Shown piece by piece: positions 10,432 to 18,908 of a stretch of 64,000 nucleotides of DNA; positions within the stretch are counted from its first letter, which is position 1; each line of letters begins with the position of its first letter. Under the pieces are notes generated by a model. The model saw only the letters and a program-made list of their open reading frames with translations. It did not search any database and was not told where the DNA came from. The position numbers and the translations under genes were made by a program. The stretch spans positions 4,340,001 through 4,404,000 of the forward strand of contig NZ_CP107852.1 in NCBI RefSeq assembly GCF_036346875.1, in the 5' to 3' direction. The DNA is from Nocardia sp. NBC_00508. GTDB taxonomy: Bacteria; Actinomycetota; Actinomycetes; Mycobacteriales; Mycobacteriaceae.

Positions 10432-12048
10432 GTGCGTACTTCGGCGCGGGAGTTCCTCGGGCAGCTGCTCGATACCGACTCGTTCATCAGCTGGGACCGG
10501 CCACCGGTGACGGTGGCCGCCACCCCGCGGTATCGTGACGCTTTGCGGAAGGCGGCGCTGGCGGCGGGCACCGATGAGTCGGTGCTCACCGGGGAGGGGC
10601 TGTTGCGTGGTCGTCGCGTTGCCGTGATCGCCTGCGAGTTCGGGTTTCTGGCCGGTTCGATCGGTGTCGCCGCGGCGGAACGGATCGTCGCGGCGGTCGA
10701 GTGCGCCACCGAACTCGGGCTGCCATTGATCGCTTCGCCGACCTCTGGCGGCACCCGGATGCAAGAGGGCACCGTCGCGTTCGTGCAGATGGTGAAGATC
10801 GCTGGTGCCGTCGCGACCCACAAATCGGCTGGTCACCCGTACCTGGTCTACCTCCGCAATCCCACGATGGGCGGCGTCTTCGCGTCGTGGGGTTCGCTGG
10901 GACATATCACTTTCGCCGAGCCCGGTGCGCTGATCGGGTTTCTCGGGCCGCGGGTCTACCAGGCCCTGTACGGCAGACCATTTCCGGAAGGTGTGCAGAC
11001 CGCGGAGAACCTGTACCGCCGCGGCGTCATCGACGGGGTGCTGCCGATACCCGTTTTCCGTCGCATCGCCCATCGCGCGTTGAGCGTTTTCAGTGGCGTC
11101 CAGCTGCCCGATTCCACGGCGGCGCAAGGCGCTACCGCGCTGCCCACCTCTGTGTCTCCTCATGAACCAACGTGGCGGCAGCAGCCGACGGAGGCGGCTA
11201 CCGTCGATGATTCGAAAGCCGTTGAGGCACGACAAATCCGCCGCGATGACGCGACGAATCGTTCCGGCGAAAACCGGGTATGGCAGTCGGTGCTGATCTC
11301 GCGCCGCCCACAGCGGCCGGGCATTCGCGAGCTCTTACGTCATGTGACGCAACGGGTTCCGCTCAGCGGCACCGGCCAGGGCGAATCGGATCGAACGGCC
11401 GTACTCGCGCTCGGACGTTTCCGGGGGCAACCATGTGTGGTGTTCGGGCACGATCGGCGCGGCCAGCAAGGCGAGAACACCATGGGTCCGGCCGCCCTTC
11501 GCGAGGCGCGGCGCAGTATGGCGCTTGCTCAGGAGTTGCGACTGCCGCTGGTGTTGGTCATCGACACAGTGGGTGCGGCGCTGTCGAAAGAAGCCGAGGA
11601 GCGGGGCCTCGCACCCGAAATCGCCCGCTGCATCGCAGATCTGGTGACGCTCGACACCCCGACCGTCTCGGTACTGCTCGGTCAGGGCACCGGCGGTGGT
11701 GCGCTGGCGCTGCTGCCCGCCGACCGGGTGCTCGCCGCCACGCACGCCTGGCTGGCTCCGCTGCCGCCGGAAGGGGCGAGCGCCATCGTATTCCGTGACA
11801 CCGACCATGCTCCGGAACTTGCTGCGGCCCAACGGATCAGCGCAGCCGATCTGCTTGCCGACGGCGTGGTCGACCGCATCGTGCCCGAGCTTCCTGATGC
11901 CGCGGACGAGCCGGTGGACTTCGCCCGCCGCATGGTCGCCGCGATCGCGAACGAACTCGCGACCCTGCGCGCCCGCCCGGAATCGGAGGTGCTCGCGGCA
12001 CGGCAGGTGCGCTACCGGAGACTGGGACTGCCCGGCGACGCGGGCTGA
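10432..12048 (+). CDS. accD3: Acetyl/propionyl-CoA carboxylase carboxyltransferase-type protein AccD3
   Basis: A 538-residue protein with two crotonase-fold carboxyltransferase halves. The first (about 1-225) has SPTSGGTRMQEGTVAF and GGVFASWGSLGH; the second (about 290-538) has GPAALREARRSMALA, TPTVSVLLGQGTGGGAL and PPEGASAIVFRDT. Sequence and arrangement match M. tuberculosis AccD3 (Rv0904c), one of six AccD proteins; its acyl-CoA substrate is not well defined. A low-complexity linker (about 225-285) joins the halves. The start is GTG at 10432. In mycobacteria accD3 sits beside prrA and echA6; here the same genes lie close by but reoriented, which supports the assignment. Confidence 0.88.
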   Translation: MRTSAREFLGQLLDTDSFISWDRPPVTVAATPRYRDALRKAALAAGTDESVLTGEGLLRGRRVAVIACEFGFLAGSIGVAAAERIVAAVECATELGLPLIASPTSGGTRMQEGTVAFVQMVKIAGAVATHKSAGHPYLVYLRNPTMGGVFASWGSLGHITFAEPGALIGFLGPRVYQALYGRPFPEGVQTAENLYRRGVIDGVLPIPVFRRIAHRALSVFSGVQLPDSTAAQGATALPTSVSPHEPTWRQQPTEAATVDDSKAVEARQIRRDDATNRSGENRVWQSVLISRRPQRPGIRELLRHVTQRVPLSGTGQGESDRTAVLALGRFRGQPCVVFGHDRRGQQGENTMGPAALREARRSMALAQELRLPLVLVIDTVGAALSKEAEERGLAPEIARCIADLVTLDTPTVSVLLGQGTGGGALALLPADRVLAATHAWLAPLPPEGASAIVFRDTDHAPELAAAQRISAADLLADGVVDRIVPELPDAADEPVDFARRMVAAIANELATLRARPESEVLAARQVRYRRLGLPGDAG

Positions 12049-12151
12049 TCACCGCGACGCGACCCGAATACCCAGCGTGTCCAGCAAATTGCAGGCCAAC
12101 ACACCCGAGTGCGTGATTGACGGTTCGCCGCCGCACTTCTACCGTCGGAAT

Positions 12152-13027
12152 GTGACCTTCAGAAGCGAGACCAGCACCGTTCCCCCGATCGTGCTGAACG
12201 ACGGGAACGTGATCCCGCAGCTCGGCTTCGGCGTGTTCCAAGTGCCCGCCGACGATGTGTTTCCGGCCGTCACCACCGCGCTGGAGGTGGGTTATCGCAG
12301 CATCGATACCGCCGCTATCTACGGGAACGAAGAGGGCACCGGTCGTGCGATCCGGGAATACGGACTGCCCCGGGACGAGATCTATGTGACGACCAAGCTG
12401 TGGAACGCCGAGCAAGGCTACGACGCCACGCTGCGCGCCTTCGACGCCAGTCTGGCCCGGCTCGGCCTGGACTACCTCGACCTGTATCTCATTCACTGGC
12501 CGGTGGCCGCCGCCGGACGGTTCGTCGACACCTTCCGCGCTTTCCAGGCGCTGAAGTCGCAGGGGCGAGTCAGGTCGATCGGCGTCTCGAACTTCACGGT
12601 CGCGAACCTGCAGCGGCTCATCGCCGAAACCGGCGAGATCCCGGCGGTGAACCAGATCGAGCTGCACCCCAGGTTTGTGCAGCGGGAGCTGCGTGAGTTC
12701 CACGCCGCGAACGCGATCGCCACCGAGGCGTGGAGCCCGCTCGGTCAGGGCACCGTACTCGACGACGGCACCATCACCGCTGTGGCCGCCGAGGTCGATC
12801 GCACTCCGGCGCAGGTGATCATTCGCTGGCACCTCCAGCTGGGCAATGTCGTCATTCCGAAGTCGATCACACCGTCGCGGATCGCGGAGAACTTCGACGT
12901 GTTCGGCTTCGAGCTCACCCCGGCGCAGGTGAACGCAATCAACGCGCTGGACAGCGGTTCGCGCATCGGTGCGGACCCGGATACGTTCACTGTGGGTCTG
13001 AGCCCCTCCGCCTCTCCGGATCTTTAG
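12152..13027 (+). CDS. Aldo-keto reductase (2,5-diketo-D-gluconate reductase-like)
   Basis: NAD(P)H-dependent aldo-keto reductase of 291 residues. The tetrad is visible: Asp and Tyr in SIDTAAIYGNE, Lys in VTTKLWN and His in YLIHWPV. Cofactor-site features are IGVSNF, NQIELHP and VIPKSITPSRIAENFDVF. The native-looking C terminus (IGADPDTFTVG) is followed by about nine residues encoded by an interspersed repeat whose first bases also provide the TAG stop, so the 3' end has been replaced or extended by the repeat. The start is GTG at 12152; an upstream extension would overlap accD3. The physiological substrate is unknown. Confidence 0.88.
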   Translation: MTFRSETSTVPPIVLNDGNVIPQLGFGVFQVPADDVFPAVTTALEVGYRSIDTAAIYGNEEGTGRAIREYGLPRDEIYVTTKLWNAEQGYDATLRAFDASLARLGLDYLDLYLIHWPVAAAGRFVDTFRAFQALKSQGRVRSIGVSNFTVANLQRLIAETGEIPAVNQIELHPRFVQRELREFHAANAIATEAWSPLGQGTVLDDGTITAVAAEVDRTPAQVIIRWHLQLGNVVIPKSITPSRIAENFDVFGFELTPAQVNAINALDSGSRIGADPDTFTVGLSPSASPDL

Positions 13028-13151
13028 GCCGTTCTAGGGATCTTTAGGCCGTTCTGGTCGGGCCGCGGGATTTGCGTACAGGTCCTGCGTGGGGGTGCCG
13101 TTTCGGTTTCAGGCGTTCCCGGTGAGTTACCCATGTGCTCGAGAAATCAGT
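13008..13151 (+). repeat. Interspersed repeat, copy B1 with internal 20-bp duplication
   Basis: Copy of the interspersed repeat in plus orientation. Its CCGCCTCTCC end overlaps the last codons of the aldo-keto reductase and supplies that gene's stop. GGATCTTTAGGCCGTTCT occurs twice with a 20-base period (13018-13035 and 13038-13055), an internal tandem duplication. The remainder follows the consensus to GAGAAATCAGT. Confidence 0.85.
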
Positions 13152-13255
13152 TGCTCGGTTAACGGTAGGTTAGCGACTGTGGCCGGGTGGCGAGCACCTC
13201 CGACTCCAATCGCGCGGCCCGCGCTCCGGCAGCCGAGTTCACCGAGCATCTCGAA

Positions 13256-13323
13256 CACCGGGCACGCCCAAAACCCGAGCGGCACCCACGGCAGGACCTG
13301 AACGCAATCCTTCGTCACCCGAC
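13256..13323 (-). repeat. Interspersed repeat, partial copy B2
   Basis: Core of the repeat in minus orientation, about 68 bases. It contains the conserved GCAGGACCTGAACGCAAT block but lacks both ends. It is the most degenerate of the larger copies. Confidence 0.75.
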
Positions 13324-13352
13324 GCATGGCCGCAGCGGCAGGCACCGGACCA

Positions 13353-13477
13353 ACTGATTTCGAAAGTACATGGGTAACTCATCGGGAACGCCCAGAACCC
13401 GAGCGGCACCAAACGCAGGACCTGAACGCAAATCCAGCGTCACCCGACCAGTACGGCCTGAATACTCGGAGAGGCGG
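13353..13477 (-). repeat. Interspersed repeat, full copy B3 upstream of echA6
   Basis: Full copy of 125 bases in minus orientation, from ACTGATTTCG to GGAGAGGCGG, ending 53 bases before the echA6 ATG. It has the same polarity relative to the downstream gene as the copies before prrA, the racemase and mftG. Confidence 0.88.
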
Positions 13478-13530
13478 GTCTGCGCCTGTGGCAGAGTGAA
13501 GAGACCAGATGGACCGTTCAGGGAGGTCGC

Positions 13531-14259
13531 ATGCTCGGGGTCAGCCGCGATGGTGATGTGGTGACCATCGAACTCCAGCGGGAGGAGCGCCGCAACGCGC
13601 TCAACTACGAACTTGTGACGCTGCTGCGTGAAGCCGTCCTCGCCGCTATAGCCGACCGAGCGCGAGTCATCGTGCTGACCGGGCGCGGTCCGGTCTTCAG
13701 TTCGGGCGCCGATCTGTCCGGGGTGTACACCGGTGATTTCCTGTCCGCGTGGCTGGAGACATTGCACACTATCGAATCGGCGCCGATCCCGGTGATTTCG
13801 GCGATCAACGGCGCCGCGATCGGTGCGGGCGTGCAGTTGGCGCTCGCCTCGGATCTGCGGGTGGTCTCGCCGGAGGCGTATCTCGCGATTCCGGCGGCGA
13901 AGTTGGGCATCACGGTGGATCGGTGGACCGTGCGCAGGCTGGTCGCGCTGATCGGCGGCGGTCCGGCCAGGACCGTGCTGCTCGGGGCGGAATCGATCTC
14001 GGCCGAGGACGCCTACATCTTCGGGTTCGCCAACCGGATCGGCGGCCTTGCCGAGGCGCAAGCCTGGGCGAAGCAGATCGCGGCCTTGGCGCCGCTGTCG
14101 CTCCGCCACATGAAGCTGGTGCTCAACGACGACGGGACGCGCGATCCGGAAACCGCTCAGCAGCGTGCGGCGCTCGAGGCCGCATGGACGAGTGAGGATG
14201 CCAAGGAGGGTCGTTTGGCCAGGCAGGAAAAGCGCGCCGCGAAGTTTGTGGGGCGATGA
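13531..14259 (+). CDS. echA6: Enoyl-CoA hydratase/isomerase-family protein EchA6
   Basis: Crotonase-fold protein of 242 residues. The oxyanion-hole motifs are FSSGADLSG and INGAAIGAGVQLALASD. The usual catalytic Glu pair is not evident: the position after the second motif carries AKLGITVDRWTVRRL. This agrees with M. tuberculosis EchA6 (Rv0905), which binds long acyl-CoA and shuttles precursors to the FAS-II mycolic acid pathway without hydratase activity. It overlaps the next gene (ATG at 14256) and begins 53 bases after a repeat copy that may carry its promoter. Assignment as the EchA6 orthologue rests on the motif and on conserved neighbours prrAB, accD3 and the Rv0906-like gene. Confidence 0.85.
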   Translation: MLGVSRDGDVVTIELQREERRNALNYELVTLLREAVLAAIADRARVIVLTGRGPVFSSGADLSGVYTGDFLSAWLETLHTIESAPIPVISAINGAAIGAGVQLALASDLRVVSPEAYLAIPAAKLGITVDRWTVRRLVALIGGGPARTVLLGAESISAEDAYIFGFANRIGGLAEAQAWAKQIAALAPLSLRHMKLVLNDDGTRDPETAQQRAALEAAWTSEDAKEGRLARQEKRAAKFVGR

Positions 14260-15401
14260 TGGGCATTCGAAATATCGTCGGCGCGGCCGCCGGTACACTC
14301 GGCATTACGTGGGTGGTCCGGGCGGTGTGGGGTATCCCATCGGCGATGGGCGCTTCGATTTCGGCGATCCAGCCCTACGCGGCGGGCGCGGCGAGCTACC
14401 GAAATCGCCAGTTCCACAACACCGAACCCAGCAGTCAGGTAGCCGCGGGGTCGGCTCCATCGCTGTTGGTCTCGGCACTGACCCAGCGCAATGCGGGCAG
14501 GCCGCGCGGAACCATCCCGCTGCAGACTCCCCTGCCGCCGAGTGAGGCGGCCACTCTCGCCGTCACCTGGTACGGCCATGCGACGACGCTGATCGAGATC
14601 GACGGGTACCGGATTCTCACCGATCCCGTATGGAGCGAACGGGTTTCGCCTTCGGCGCTGGTCGGGCCCGCACGCCTGCACCCGGTGCCGCAGCCGCTGG
14701 CGGAGCTGCCCGAGGTGGACGCGGTGCTCATCTCACACGACCACTATGACCACTTGGACAAGGAGACGGTCCGGGAACTGGTGGTACGCCAGAGCGCGCC
14801 GTTCCTCGTGCCGATCGGCATCGGCGCCCACCTGCGGCACTGGGGTGTCCCGGACCATCGGATCATCGAATTGGATTGGGGCGCTTCGGTATCACTGGCT
14901 GAACTCGGCCGAGATCGGGACGGCGCGGATCTGACGCTCACCTGCACCGAGGCGCGGCACTTCTCCGGACGCGGCCTGCTCCGCAACACCACGCTGTGGG
15001 CTTCCTGGTCGATTGTCGGTCCGACGCGGCGGGCTTACTTCGGCGGCGACACCGGATATACGAAGGCGTTCGCCGCGGCGGGCGCTGCGCTCGGTCCATT
15101 CGATCTGACGCTGCTGCCCATCGGCGCCTACGACGAGCGCTGGCCGGATGTGCACATGAACCCCGAGGAGGCGGTCATGGCGCATGCCGATCTGTGCGTC
15201 GGCGATCCGGGCTACGGCCTGCTCGTGCCCATCCATTGGGCGACGTTCAACCTCGCCTTCCACGGTTGGTCCGAGCCGGTCGGGCGCATGGTGGCGGCGG
15301 CGCGGGCGGCGGGCACCTCCGTCGCGGTACCGATGCCAGGTCAGCGTGTGGATCCGATGATCGAGCCACCAGGGGATTCCTGGTGGGAGAATGTTGGTTG
15401 A
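14256..15401 (+). CDS. MBL-fold metallo-hydrolase, Rv0906-like
   Basis: Metallo-beta-lactamase-fold hydrolase of 381 residues. The metal-binding motif HDHYDHLD lies near residue 165, with further ligands at EARHFSGRG, FGGDTGY and PIHWATF. It resembles the NAPE-PLD/RomA branch and the Rv0906 protein of mycobacteria. A hydrophobic N-terminal stretch (about residues 8-30) could anchor it to or carry it across the membrane. It overlaps echA6 by four bases and is probably co-transcribed. The substrate is unknown; a phosphodiester or lipid-linked substrate is a guess from the family. Confidence 0.85.
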   Translation: MMGIRNIVGAAAGTLGITWVVRAVWGIPSAMGASISAIQPYAAGAASYRNRQFHNTEPSSQVAAGSAPSLLVSALTQRNAGRPRGTIPLQTPLPPSEAATLAVTWYGHATTLIEIDGYRILTDPVWSERVSPSALVGPARLHPVPQPLAELPEVDAVLISHDHYDHLDKETVRELVVRQSAPFLVPIGIGAHLRHWGVPDHRIIELDWGASVSLAELGRDRDGADLTLTCTEARHFSGRGLLRNTTLWASWSIVGPTRRAYFGGDTGYTKAFAAAGAALGPFDLTLLPIGAYDERWPDVHMNPEEAVMAHADLCVGDPGYGLLVPIHWATFNLAFHGWSEPVGRMVAAARAAGTSVAVPMPGQRVDPMIEPPGDSWWENVG

Positions 15402-15440
15402 ACGACTCCGGTTAGCTGGCGACAGGAAGGATGGACGGCG

Positions 15441-15647
15441 ATGAGTTTCGCGGACACACTCAAAGGCCTGGTCGGCAAGGGAAGGGACGCGGCGGCCAAG
15501 AACGCCGACAAGATCAACACAGCGGTCGACAAGGCCGGTGACTTCATCGACGACAAGACGCATCACAAGTACACGGACAAGATCGCCAAAGGCAAGGAGG
15601 CTGCCAAGAAGGTGGTCCCGCCGGACCAGTCCGGGCCGCACGCCTGA
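15441..15647 (+). CDS. MT0933-family antitoxin-like small protein
   Basis: Small, highly charged helical protein of 68 residues with LKGLVGKGRDAAAKNADKI and GDFIDDKT, the pattern of the MT0933 antitoxin family (Rv0909 of M. tuberculosis). Rv0909 pairs with toxin Rv0910, a START-like protein, encoded just after it. No Rv0910-like gene follows here; a terminator and then ligD do. The protein may be an orphan or may serve another role such as stress protection. AGGAAGGATGG precedes the ATG. Family placement is good, antitoxin function doubtful. Confidence 0.78.
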   Translation: MSFADTLKGLVGKGRDAAAKNADKINTAVDKAGDFIDDKTHHKYTDKIAKGKEAAKKVVPPDQSGPHA

Positions 15648-15650
15648 AGC

Positions 15651-15683
15651 AGCGGCGGAGACCGTCGCGGGGTCTCCGCCGCT
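15651..15683 (+). terminator. Intrinsic terminator hairpin after MT0933-like gene
   Basis: A perfect 13-bp stem (AGCGGCGGAGACC pairing with GGTCTCCGCCGCT) with a 7-base loop, three bases after the stop codon. There is no long T tract, which is normal in high-GC actinobacteria. It lies 12 bases before ligD, so ligD would need its own promoter or read-through. Confidence 0.75.
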
Positions 15684-15694
15684 AGACTGCGAAC

Positions 15695-18001
15695 ATGGTG
15701 GCCCGCCGAGAGTTCGGTGGTATCGAGGTTGAGCTGAGCAACCTCGACAAGGTGCTGTATCCGGCCACCGGCACCACCAAAGGCGAAGTCATCGCCTACT
15801 ATTCGGCGATCGCGCCCGCCATGCTCCCGCACGTCATGGGACGGCCGGTTACCCGGAAGCGCTGGCCCAACGGTGTCGACGAGCCGTCCTTCTTCGAGAA
15901 GAATCTCGCCTCGCACGCGCCGCCCTGGATCGAGCGTCGCACGATGCGGCATTCCGATCGCACGGTGGTCTACCCGCTGATCGATTCCGAGGCCGGTCTG
16001 GCTTGGGTCGGCCAGCAGGCGGCGCTGGAAGTCCATGTACCGCAATGGCGTTTCGACGACGACCGGATGGGTCCGGCGACCAGATTGGTGTTCGATCTCG
16101 ATCCGGGCGAAGGAGCCGGACTCGCCGAATGTGCCGAGGTGGCGCTCGCGGTGCGCGACATGGTCGAGGGGATCGGCTTGCATGCGTTCCCGGTCACCAG
16201 CGGCAGCAAGGGAATTCACCTCTACGTGCCGCTGGACCGGGAACTCAGCCCCGGTGGCGCCTCTACGGTAGCCAAAGAGGTGGCGACGAATCTGCAACGG
16301 CTGCGCCCGGATCTGGTGACGGCGACGATGGCGAAGGCGGCTCGTGGCGGGAAGGTCTTCCTGGACTGGAGCCAGAACAACCCGTCCAAGACCACCATCG
16401 CGCCCTACTCGATGCGTGGGCGTCAGCAGCCGAATGTCGCCGCGCCGCGTACCTGGAAGGAGATCGAGAACCGGAAGAAGCTGCGGCACTTGCGGTTCGA
16501 TGAGGTGCTGGCCAGGTACCGGTCGGACGGCGATCTGCTCGCGGAGCTGGATCCGCCGCTGGCGCGGGGCGCCTCGGCGCCGGACGCGCTGGCGAAGTAC
16601 CGGTCGCTGCGTGACCCGTCCCGTACACCCGAGCCGGTGCCGGCCGAGCCGCCCGAGCCGGGGGTGAACAACCGCTACGTGGTGCAGGAGCACCATGCGC
16701 GGCGGCTGCACTGGGACGTGCGACTGGAGCGCGACGGGGTACTGGTGTCATGGGCAGTACCGAAGGGGCCGCCCACCTCGCCGGATCAGAACCGTCTCGC
16801 CGTGCACACCGAGGACCATCCGCTGGAGTATCTCGATTTCCACGGCGCCATCCCGAAGGGTGAGTACGGCGCCGGTGAGATGACGATCTGGGATTCCGGC
16901 ACGTACGACACCGAGAAATGGCGTGACGACGAGATCATCGTCCAGTTCCACGGCAAGCGGCTCACCGGGCGGTACGCGCTGATCCAGACCAACGGCAACC
17001 AGTGGCTGATGCACCTGATGCGCGCACAGAACGGCGCCGAAACGCGGGACGAGCCCCGTACCAGCGCGGACGAGCCTTCCGGCGAAATCATCCTGCCGTC
17101 GAGCGCGCCTTCGCCGCTTCCGCGCGGGCTGGCGCCGATGCTGGCGACGCCTGGTGACGTCGCCGCCCTCGGCGCCGATGAATGGTGCTTCGAGACGAAG
17201 TGGGACGGGTTCCGGCTGATCGCCGAGATCGATTCCGGTGTAATCACCTTGCGCAGCCGCGCGGGGAACGTGGTGACCGATCGCTATCGCGGGATCGGGG
17301 TGCTGGCGCGCGAACTCGCCGGGCACAGCGTGGTGTTGGATGGCGAGGCGGTGGTCTTCGACGATCACGGCGTCGCCAATCTCGGTCTGCTGCAAGCCGG
17401 GGCGGCGCGGGCCGTCTTCGTCGCCTTCGACGTGCTGTATCTCGACGGCACGTCGCTGGTACGCAAACGATATTCGGACCGCCGCCGGGTGCTGGAGGCG
17501 CTGGCCGCGAATGCCCCTTCGATGATGGTGCCGCCGCGACTGGACGGACCGGGCGCCGAGGCGGTGCGCTACAGCCAGGAGCACGGCCTGGAGGGCGTGG
17601 TCGCCAAACGCAAGGATTCGGTGTATCTGCCGGGCAAGCGTGGGCATTCGTGGGTGAAGCAGCGCAATTGGCGCACGCAGCAGGTGTTGATCGGTGGCTG
17701 GCGGCGCAGCGCGGCACGGAATTTCAAATCTCTGCTGGTCGGCATTCCGCACGACGGGCGGTTGTACTACGTGGGGCGGGTCGGCACCGGATTCAGCGAG
17801 CCGCACATGCGTGATCTGGCCGCGCGGCTGCGCAAGCTGGAACGAAAGACCTCCCCGTTCGACAACGAACTCACCGCCGAGGAGCGCAAGGAGGCGGTGT
17901 GGGTGACGCCGAAACTCGGCGGCACCGTGCGGTTCATGAACTGGACCGAGGCGGGCCGGTTGTGGCACCCGGCGTGGCTCGGCGACCCGCCGGGCGCGTG
18001 A
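15695..18001 (+). CDS. ligD: ATP-dependent DNA ligase LigD (polymerase-phosphoesterase-ligase)
   Basis: Three-domain non-homologous end-joining enzyme, 768 residues. The order is polymerase/primase (about 1-285, metal motif VFDLDPGEG), 3'-phosphoesterase (about 320-450, HHARRLHWDVRLERDG and PKGEYGAGEM) and ligase (about 470-768, nucleotidyl Lys in ETKWDGFR, motif IV LEGVVAKRKDS, motif V WVKQRNW). The POL-PE-LIG order is that of mycobacterial LigD. It joins double-strand breaks together with Ku. No ku gene is visible nearby, so Ku must be encoded elsewhere. All key motifs are intact. Confidence 0.95.
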   Translation: MVARREFGGIEVELSNLDKVLYPATGTTKGEVIAYYSAIAPAMLPHVMGRPVTRKRWPNGVDEPSFFEKNLASHAPPWIERRTMRHSDRTVVYPLIDSEAGLAWVGQQAALEVHVPQWRFDDDRMGPATRLVFDLDPGEGAGLAECAEVALAVRDMVEGIGLHAFPVTSGSKGIHLYVPLDRELSPGGASTVAKEVATNLQRLRPDLVTATMAKAARGGKVFLDWSQNNPSKTTIAPYSMRGRQQPNVAAPRTWKEIENRKKLRHLRFDEVLARYRSDGDLLAELDPPLARGASAPDALAKYRSLRDPSRTPEPVPAEPPEPGVNNRYVVQEHHARRLHWDVRLERDGVLVSWAVPKGPPTSPDQNRLAVHTEDHPLEYLDFHGAIPKGEYGAGEMTIWDSGTYDTEKWRDDEIIVQFHGKRLTGRYALIQTNGNQWLMHLMRAQNGAETRDEPRTSADEPSGEIILPSSAPSPLPRGLAPMLATPGDVAALGADEWCFETKWDGFRLIAEIDSGVITLRSRAGNVVTDRYRGIGVLARELAGHSVVLDGEAVVFDDHGVANLGLLQAGAARAVFVAFDVLYLDGTSLVRKRYSDRRRVLEALAANAPSMMVPPRLDGPGAEAVRYSQEHGLEGVVAKRKDSVYLPGKRGHSWVKQRNWRTQQVLIGGWRRSAARNFKSLLVGIPHDGRLYYVGRVGTGFSEPHMRDLAARLRKLERKTSPFDNELTAEERKEAVWVTPKLGGTVRFMNWTEAGRLWHPAWLGDPPGA

Positions 18002-18015
18002 CGCCGGGTGCCTCG

Positions 18016-18660
18016 TCAGTTGGCGCCCGCGAGCAGTGGGGTGATGGTCGCGACATCTGTCACCACAGTGTGGCCTTGGAATTCGAAATCATCGTAGGCC
18101 CGCGCCATAGCGGCTTTGTCCCGGCCGCCGCAGGCGTCGCTGATCACCACGGGGACGAAACCGAGATCGGTGGAGTGCGTCACCGTGGGGGCGATGCCGA
18201 TCTCCAGCGCGACGCCCGCGATCGCGTAGGCGCCGATGCGCAGGTCGCGCAGCATCGAAGCGAGCGGGGTGCCTTCGAACGCCGACATCGAGGTCTTGTC
18301 GAACACCACCTCGTCCGCGCGCGGCCGCAGTTCGGGGACCAGCTCGAAGGCGGGAGTGTCGCGCTGCAGGATGAACCGCACCTTGTCCACCGAATCCACC
18401 TGCTGCCAGTTCATCGCCATGCGCAGCGCGAATGCGCCACTGAGGCGCTCGGGCAGAAAGAAATGGCGCAGGAAGACCACCGGGTAGCCACCGGAGCGCG
18501 CCGCGTCGACCACCCGAACCACGCGCTCGATGATCTCCGGGCCGTCCGGCAGCTGGCCGAGCACGCCGACCTGCATGTCGTAGACGAGCACCGCCATCCG
18601 GTCCGGGGCGCACACGTCGGCGAGCCCTTCGGGGATGTCCAGTCCGTTGCCATGCCGCAT
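18016..18660 (-). CDS. Isochorismatase-family protein lacking the nucleophilic Cys
   Basis: Isochorismatase/cysteine-hydrolase fold, 214 residues. The catalytic Asp (VYDMQVGVL) and Lys (VFDKTSMSAF) are present, as is the cis-peptide region IAGVAL. At the nucleophile position, where active cysteine hydrolases carry Cys, this protein reads LEIGIAPTV, with Gly. A subfamily with this substitution exists, so the loss is probably fixed rather than recent decay. It may act on a substrate that needs no thiol, or as a binding protein. It is convergent with ligD, 14 bases apart. The substrate cannot be assigned. Confidence 0.82.
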   Translation of the reverse strand: MRHGNGLDIPEGLADVCAPDRMAVLVYDMQVGVLGQLPDGPEIIERVVRVVDAARSGGYPVVFLRHFFLPERLSGAFALRMAMNWQQVDSVDKVRFILQRDTPAFELVPELRPRADEVVFDKTSMSAFEGTPLASMLRDLRIGAYAIAGVALEIGIAPTVTHSTDLGFVPVVISDACGGRDKAAMARAYDDFEFQGHTVVTDVATITPLLAGAN

Positions 18661-18908
18661 GCTCGGCTACTCCTGTTCGTCGCGCCCGCATCCCGGGCTG
18701 GGTGGTGCCTGATGGCTATTGGGTTGCGTCAGGCGCATTTTCGGATCACTGTAGCCAGTCGCGGCGGACAACCCCGGCGATGGGTGTGACCTCCGATCGA
18801 CCGTTGCCCGGGCGGATCATACGGCAGTAGCGTTGAGTACCGAGGCGGGAGTGAGTCGGTGTCGACGGCACCCGCGCACTCTTGCCTCGCCGGGAGTGGG
18901 GTGGCCTG

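Larger units (their letters stand above)
13028..13530. other. Repeat-filled gap between aldo-keto reductase and echA6
   Basis: About 500 bases without a gene, made largely of three copies of the interspersed repeat: one in plus orientation (13008-13151), one partial in minus (13256-13323) and one full in minus (13353-13477). Copies in opposite orientation could pair as a long imperfect hairpin. The unique part between them shows no coding signal. Confidence 0.7.
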
